From Dyadobacter subterraneus (GTDB taxonomy: Bacteria; Bacteroidota; Bacteroidia; Cytophagales; Spirosomataceae): a stretch of DNA of 64,000 nt. The position numbers were made by a program, and so were the translations under genes. Below the pieces are notes generated by a model. That model had not been told where the DNA came from, did no database searches, and was given only the letters and a program-made list of their open reading frames with translations. How positions within the stretch are numbered: the stretch's first letter is position 1; every line of letters begins with the position of its first letter. Positions 61,822 to 64,000 of this stretch are shown here, piece by piece. The DNA lies in the NCBI RefSeq assembly GCF_015221875.1, contig NZ_JACYGY010000001.1:1178001-1242000 (forward strand), written 5' to 3'.

Positions 61822-63108
61822 ATGATCCGGATTTTTTCTTTTGAACATTGGAAAAATATTGTTTTCCTTTTCCTGCTTTTATCACAGCTCGCTACGGCTC
61901 AGCAACTTGCCGAAGCTCCCGCAGAAAGTGTTGGCCTGAGCAGCGAACGGCTTAAAAGAATTGATAAAATTTTGCAGGAATATATTAATAAACAGCAGGT
62001 TGCGGGCTCGGTTGCCATTATTGTAAAGAATGGTAAAATTGCTTATTTCAAAAGTTTTGGATCAGATGATTGGGATACTAAAACACCATTGAAAAAAGAC
62101 GCGATTTTTAGAATAGCTTCCCAAACAAAAGCGATCACAAGTACAGCCGCGATGATCTTGTTTGAAGAAGGAAAATTTTTACTGGACGATCCGATCTCAA
62201 AATATATTCCTTCTTTTAAAAATCCTCAGATTATTGACAAGTTCAATGAAAAAGATTCCAGTTATACTACCAAGCCTGCAAAAAATGAAATTACGATCCG
62301 GCAGTTGTTAACGCATACATCCGGCATTGGTTATCCAAGTATCGGATCGAAGGAAGCGGTTGCGATCTATGCGAAAAATAATATTCCAAGCGGGATTGGG
62401 ACAGCACATTACAAACTTGCGGACGTGATTACAAGACTTGGTAAATTGCCGCTTGTGCATGAGCCAGGTGAGCGCTGGACATATGGACTCAGCGTTGATG
62501 TACTGGGTTATCTGGTGGAAGTTTTGTCAGGAAAATCGTTGGATAAATTCTTTAAAGAGCGGATTTTTGAGCCTTTGGGCATGAAGGACACTTATTTTTA
62601 TTTACCTGAAAATAAGAAAAACCGTTTGGTTCAACTCTATTCCCAGGATAAGGAGGGTAAAACGATTAAGGCTGAAACAAGGCCTGGATTCAACAATGAT
62701 TATCCAAAGGAAAACGGTACTTTTTACGCCGGCGGAGCTGGTTTAACTTCTACGGCTTACGATTACGCTATTTTTCTTCAAAGTTTCATCAATGGCGGTC
62801 AATATAACGGAAAGAGGATTTTAAGTCCGGCTACGGTTCATTTAATGACACAAAACCAGATCGGTGATGTGAATGCCGGAAGAAATAAATTCGGTCTTGG
62901 ATTTGCTATTGCGACGGAAAAAGAAGCAGCAAGAATACCTGTTTCGATTGGGACTTTTGACTGGGGCGGGATATTCGGCACCACCTATTGGGCGGATCCA
63001 AAAGATAAAATTGTGGCATTACTCATGACGCAGAAATATCCGAATTCCGTTTGGGGGGAGATGCAGGATAAGTTTAAGGTGTTGGTGTATCAGGCGGTGG
63101 TGGAATAG
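61822..63108 (+). CDS. Secreted serine hydrolase of the beta-lactamase/esterase family
   Basis: 428 aa, signal peptide to about residue 27. Class C-like motifs: Ser100-Gln-Thr-Lys103 in FRIASQTKAITSTAAM, YGLSVDVLGYLVE as the Tyr motif and a C-terminal GGIFGTTYWADPKDKIVALLMTQ. Homologues are esterases, D-aminopeptidases or penicillin-binding-like enzymes more often than true beta-lactamases. Monocistronic; a TATTTTG box upstream (around 61782) could be its promoter. Confidence 0.92.
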   Translation: MIRIFSFEHWKNIVFLFLLLSQLATAQQLAEAPAESVGLSSERLKRIDKILQEYINKQQVAGSVAIIVKNGKIAYFKSFGSDDWDTKTPLKKDAIFRIASQTKAITSTAAMILFEEGKFLLDDPISKYIPSFKNPQIIDKFNEKDSSYTTKPAKNEITIRQLLTHTSGIGYPSIGSKEAVAIYAKNNIPSGIGTAHYKLADVITRLGKLPLVHEPGERWTYGLSVDVLGYLVEVLSGKSLDKFFKERIFEPLGMKDTYFYLPENKKNRLVQLYSQDKEGKTIKAETRPGFNNDYPKENGTFYAGGAGLTSTAYDYAIFLQSFINGGQYNGKRILSPATVHLMTQNQIGDVNAGRNKFGLGFAIATEKEAARIPVSIGTFDWGGIFGTTYWADPKDKIVALLMTQKYPNSVWGEMQDKFKVLVYQAVVE

Positions 63109-63118
63109 GTTAGGAGGT

Positions 63119-63168
63119 GTCAGGAGGTGGTCATTTTTTGTCAAGGAGTGGTCAGGAGGTGGTCATTT
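63119..63168. repeat. 18-bp direct repeat
   Basis: GTCAGGAGGTGGTCATTT occurs at 63119-63136 and 63151-63168, 32 bp apart, with a related GTCAAGGAGTG between. GT-rich simple-sequence-like tract after the serine hydrolase gene. No coding function seen. Confidence 0.7.
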
Positions 63169-63200
63169 GATTGTCTTGAAATTGTCTTTTGTTGGTTGTG

Positions 63201-63240
63201 ATCAGGATTTTGTCGGGTTGTTGGTCGGCAAAATCCTGAT
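63201..63240. terminator. Inverted repeat between convergent genes
   Basis: ATCAGGATTTTG (63201-63212) and CAAAATCCTGAT (63229-63240): a perfect 12-bp stem with a 16-nt loop. It lies between the serine hydrolase and the convergent ligase gene. No long T-run follows, so termination is only probable. Confidence 0.5.
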
Positions 63241-63262
63241 TGATATTTGTGGTTTATTTGTC

Positions 63263-64000
63263 TCAAAATTTCTCACTTAATTCTTTCCTTATCTTTTTCT
63301 TGTCAATTTTCCCGACACTTGTTTTTGGGATTTCGGTTACGAAAATGATTTGGTCGGGGACGTACCATTTTTTGATTTTGCCGGATTCTACGTCTTTTTG
63401 TATTTTATTTTTGATTATTTCCGGCGTCAGAATATTTTCGAAACCGGGCTTGGGTACGATAAGCGCCTGCGGACGTTCTCCCCAACGGACATCAGGCAAA
63501 CCAACTACCGCAACTTCACTCACACCTTCGAGCTGGGATAACAGATTTTCAATATCCAACGACGAAACCCATTCTCCACCCGTTTTGATTACATCCTTTA
63601 CCCGGTCCGAAATCGTTAAATAATACTCCTCATCTATCGATCCGACGTCTCCCGTATGTAACCAACCGTTACCCCAAAGTTTCTCAGAATTTTCAGGATC
63701 TTTAAAATATCCTTGCGTCATCCACGGACCGCGGCCAACAATTTCACCAACTGATTTTCCGTCATGCGGAAGGAAATTTCCTTCATCATCCATGATCCTC
63801 AATTCTACAAAAGGCGTAATTCTTCCGGCTTTAATCCGGTAATGCAATTTGTCTTCTTCCGAAAGATTTTGCTGTTCGTCACTCAAATGCGCAACGGATA
63901 AAACCGGCGCGGTTTCAGACATCCCATAACCAGCGGAAACAGTTATTCCCATCGCTTTTGCTGCTTTTGCCAAACCCGTTGTTAGTGCTGAACCGCCGAT
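63263..64000 (-). CDS. AMP-dependent acyl-CoA synthetase, C-terminal part (5' end beyond window)
   Basis: The frame is open to the right edge. Adenylate-forming motifs: VSAGYGMSETAPV (A5-like), GRGPWMTQGYFKDPENSEKLWGNGWLHTGDVGSIDEEYYLTISDRVKDVIKTGGEWVSSLDIE (hinge with Asp/Arg) and C-terminal KTSVGKIDKKKIRKELSEKF with the catalytic Lys. Resembles medium/long-chain fatty-acyl-CoA ligases; chain length specificity cannot be judged. The N-terminal portion lies outside. Confidence 0.92.
   Translation of the reverse strand: MGGSALTTGLAKAAKAMGITVSAGYGMSETAPVLSVAHLSDEQQNLSEEDKLHYRIKAGRITPFVELRIMDDEGNFLPHDGKSVGEIVGRGPWMTQGYFKDPENSEKLWGNGWLHTGDVGSIDEEYYLTISDRVKDVIKTGGEWVSSLDIENLLSQLEGVSEVAVVGLPDVRWGERPQALIVPKPGFENILTPEIIKNKIQKDVESGKIKKWYVPDQIIFVTEIPKTSVGKIDKKKIRKELSEKF

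Overview
The window looks like chromosomal DNA of a Bacteroidota member of the order Cytophagales, most probably Dyadobacter or a close relative. The evidence is three SusC/SusD pairs with ECF-sigma/FecR regulators, a GLPGLI-family protein, a Nudix-type arabinose regulator, few Shine-Dalgarno-like leaders and promoter boxes of the Bacteroidota type TAnnTTTG. The genus call is inference. No rRNA, tRNA, CRISPR array, phage or insertion sequence was recognised.

Layout. (1) 1-28.3 kb, almost all on the minus strand: three tandem outer-membrane uptake loci. Each has an ECF sigma factor, a FecR anti-sigma factor, a SusC-type TonB-dependent transporter with an N-terminal STN signalling domain, and a SusD lipoprotein. 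Phosphoesterases sit among them: a purple-acid-phosphatase-like enzyme at the left edge, an endonuclease/exonuclease/phosphatase-fold hydrolase at 8.1-9.0 kb, and a PI-PLC-like/alkaline-phosphatase fusion at 25.8-27.6 kb. In the third locus the sigma factor (27.7 kb) and FecR (22.5 kb) are separated by an amidohydrolase, a toxin-antitoxin remnant with a nonsense mutation, and the phosphatase fusion. A triple 86-87 bp repeat follows the second SusD. In each FecR-SusC gap there is a plus-strand promoter-like sequence over the SusC start codon, followed by an intrinsic terminator. This is the expected architecture of DonS-like antisense RNAs. (2) 28.5-33.5 kb, plus strand: an arabinose operon with a Nudix/winged-helix regulator, araB, araA and araD. 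(3) 33.6-42.5 kb: a signalling island. A minus-strand run encodes a ThiF/nitroreductase fusion (Rv1355c type), a GNAT-fold acyltransferase-like protein, a 7TM-DISM histidine kinase, a receiver-kinase and a single-domain receiver. A divergent receiver protein and several very small genes flank it. (4) 42.5-49.2 kb: old yellow enzyme, beta-helix protein, dienelactone hydrolase and a cation/proton antiporter. (5) 49.7-54.1 kb: heme oxygenase plus bacteriophytochrome, then a convergent LytS/LytTR pair. (6) 54.3-64 kb: MerR regulator, M28 peptidase, YfcE-like phosphoesterase, TonB-like outer-membrane protein with a GLPGLI protein, a likely small RNA, an OmpA lipoprotein, a beta-lactamase-family hydrolase and the C-terminal part of an acyl-CoA ligase.

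How it fits together. The left half reads as regulated scavenging of phosphate-ester or glycan-phosphate nutrients: SusC/D imports, FecR and sigma sense transport, and secreted phosphoesterases trim the substrate. The first locus looks like a mosaic, with regulators, leader and SusC N-terminus resembling locus 3 but the SusC barrel and SusD resembling locus 2. The right half is rich in sensing (light, cell envelope, and an unknown small molecule). The two least explained items are the antisense-RNA modules with matched hexaloops and the ThiF/nitroreductase-acyltransferase-7TM kinase operon.
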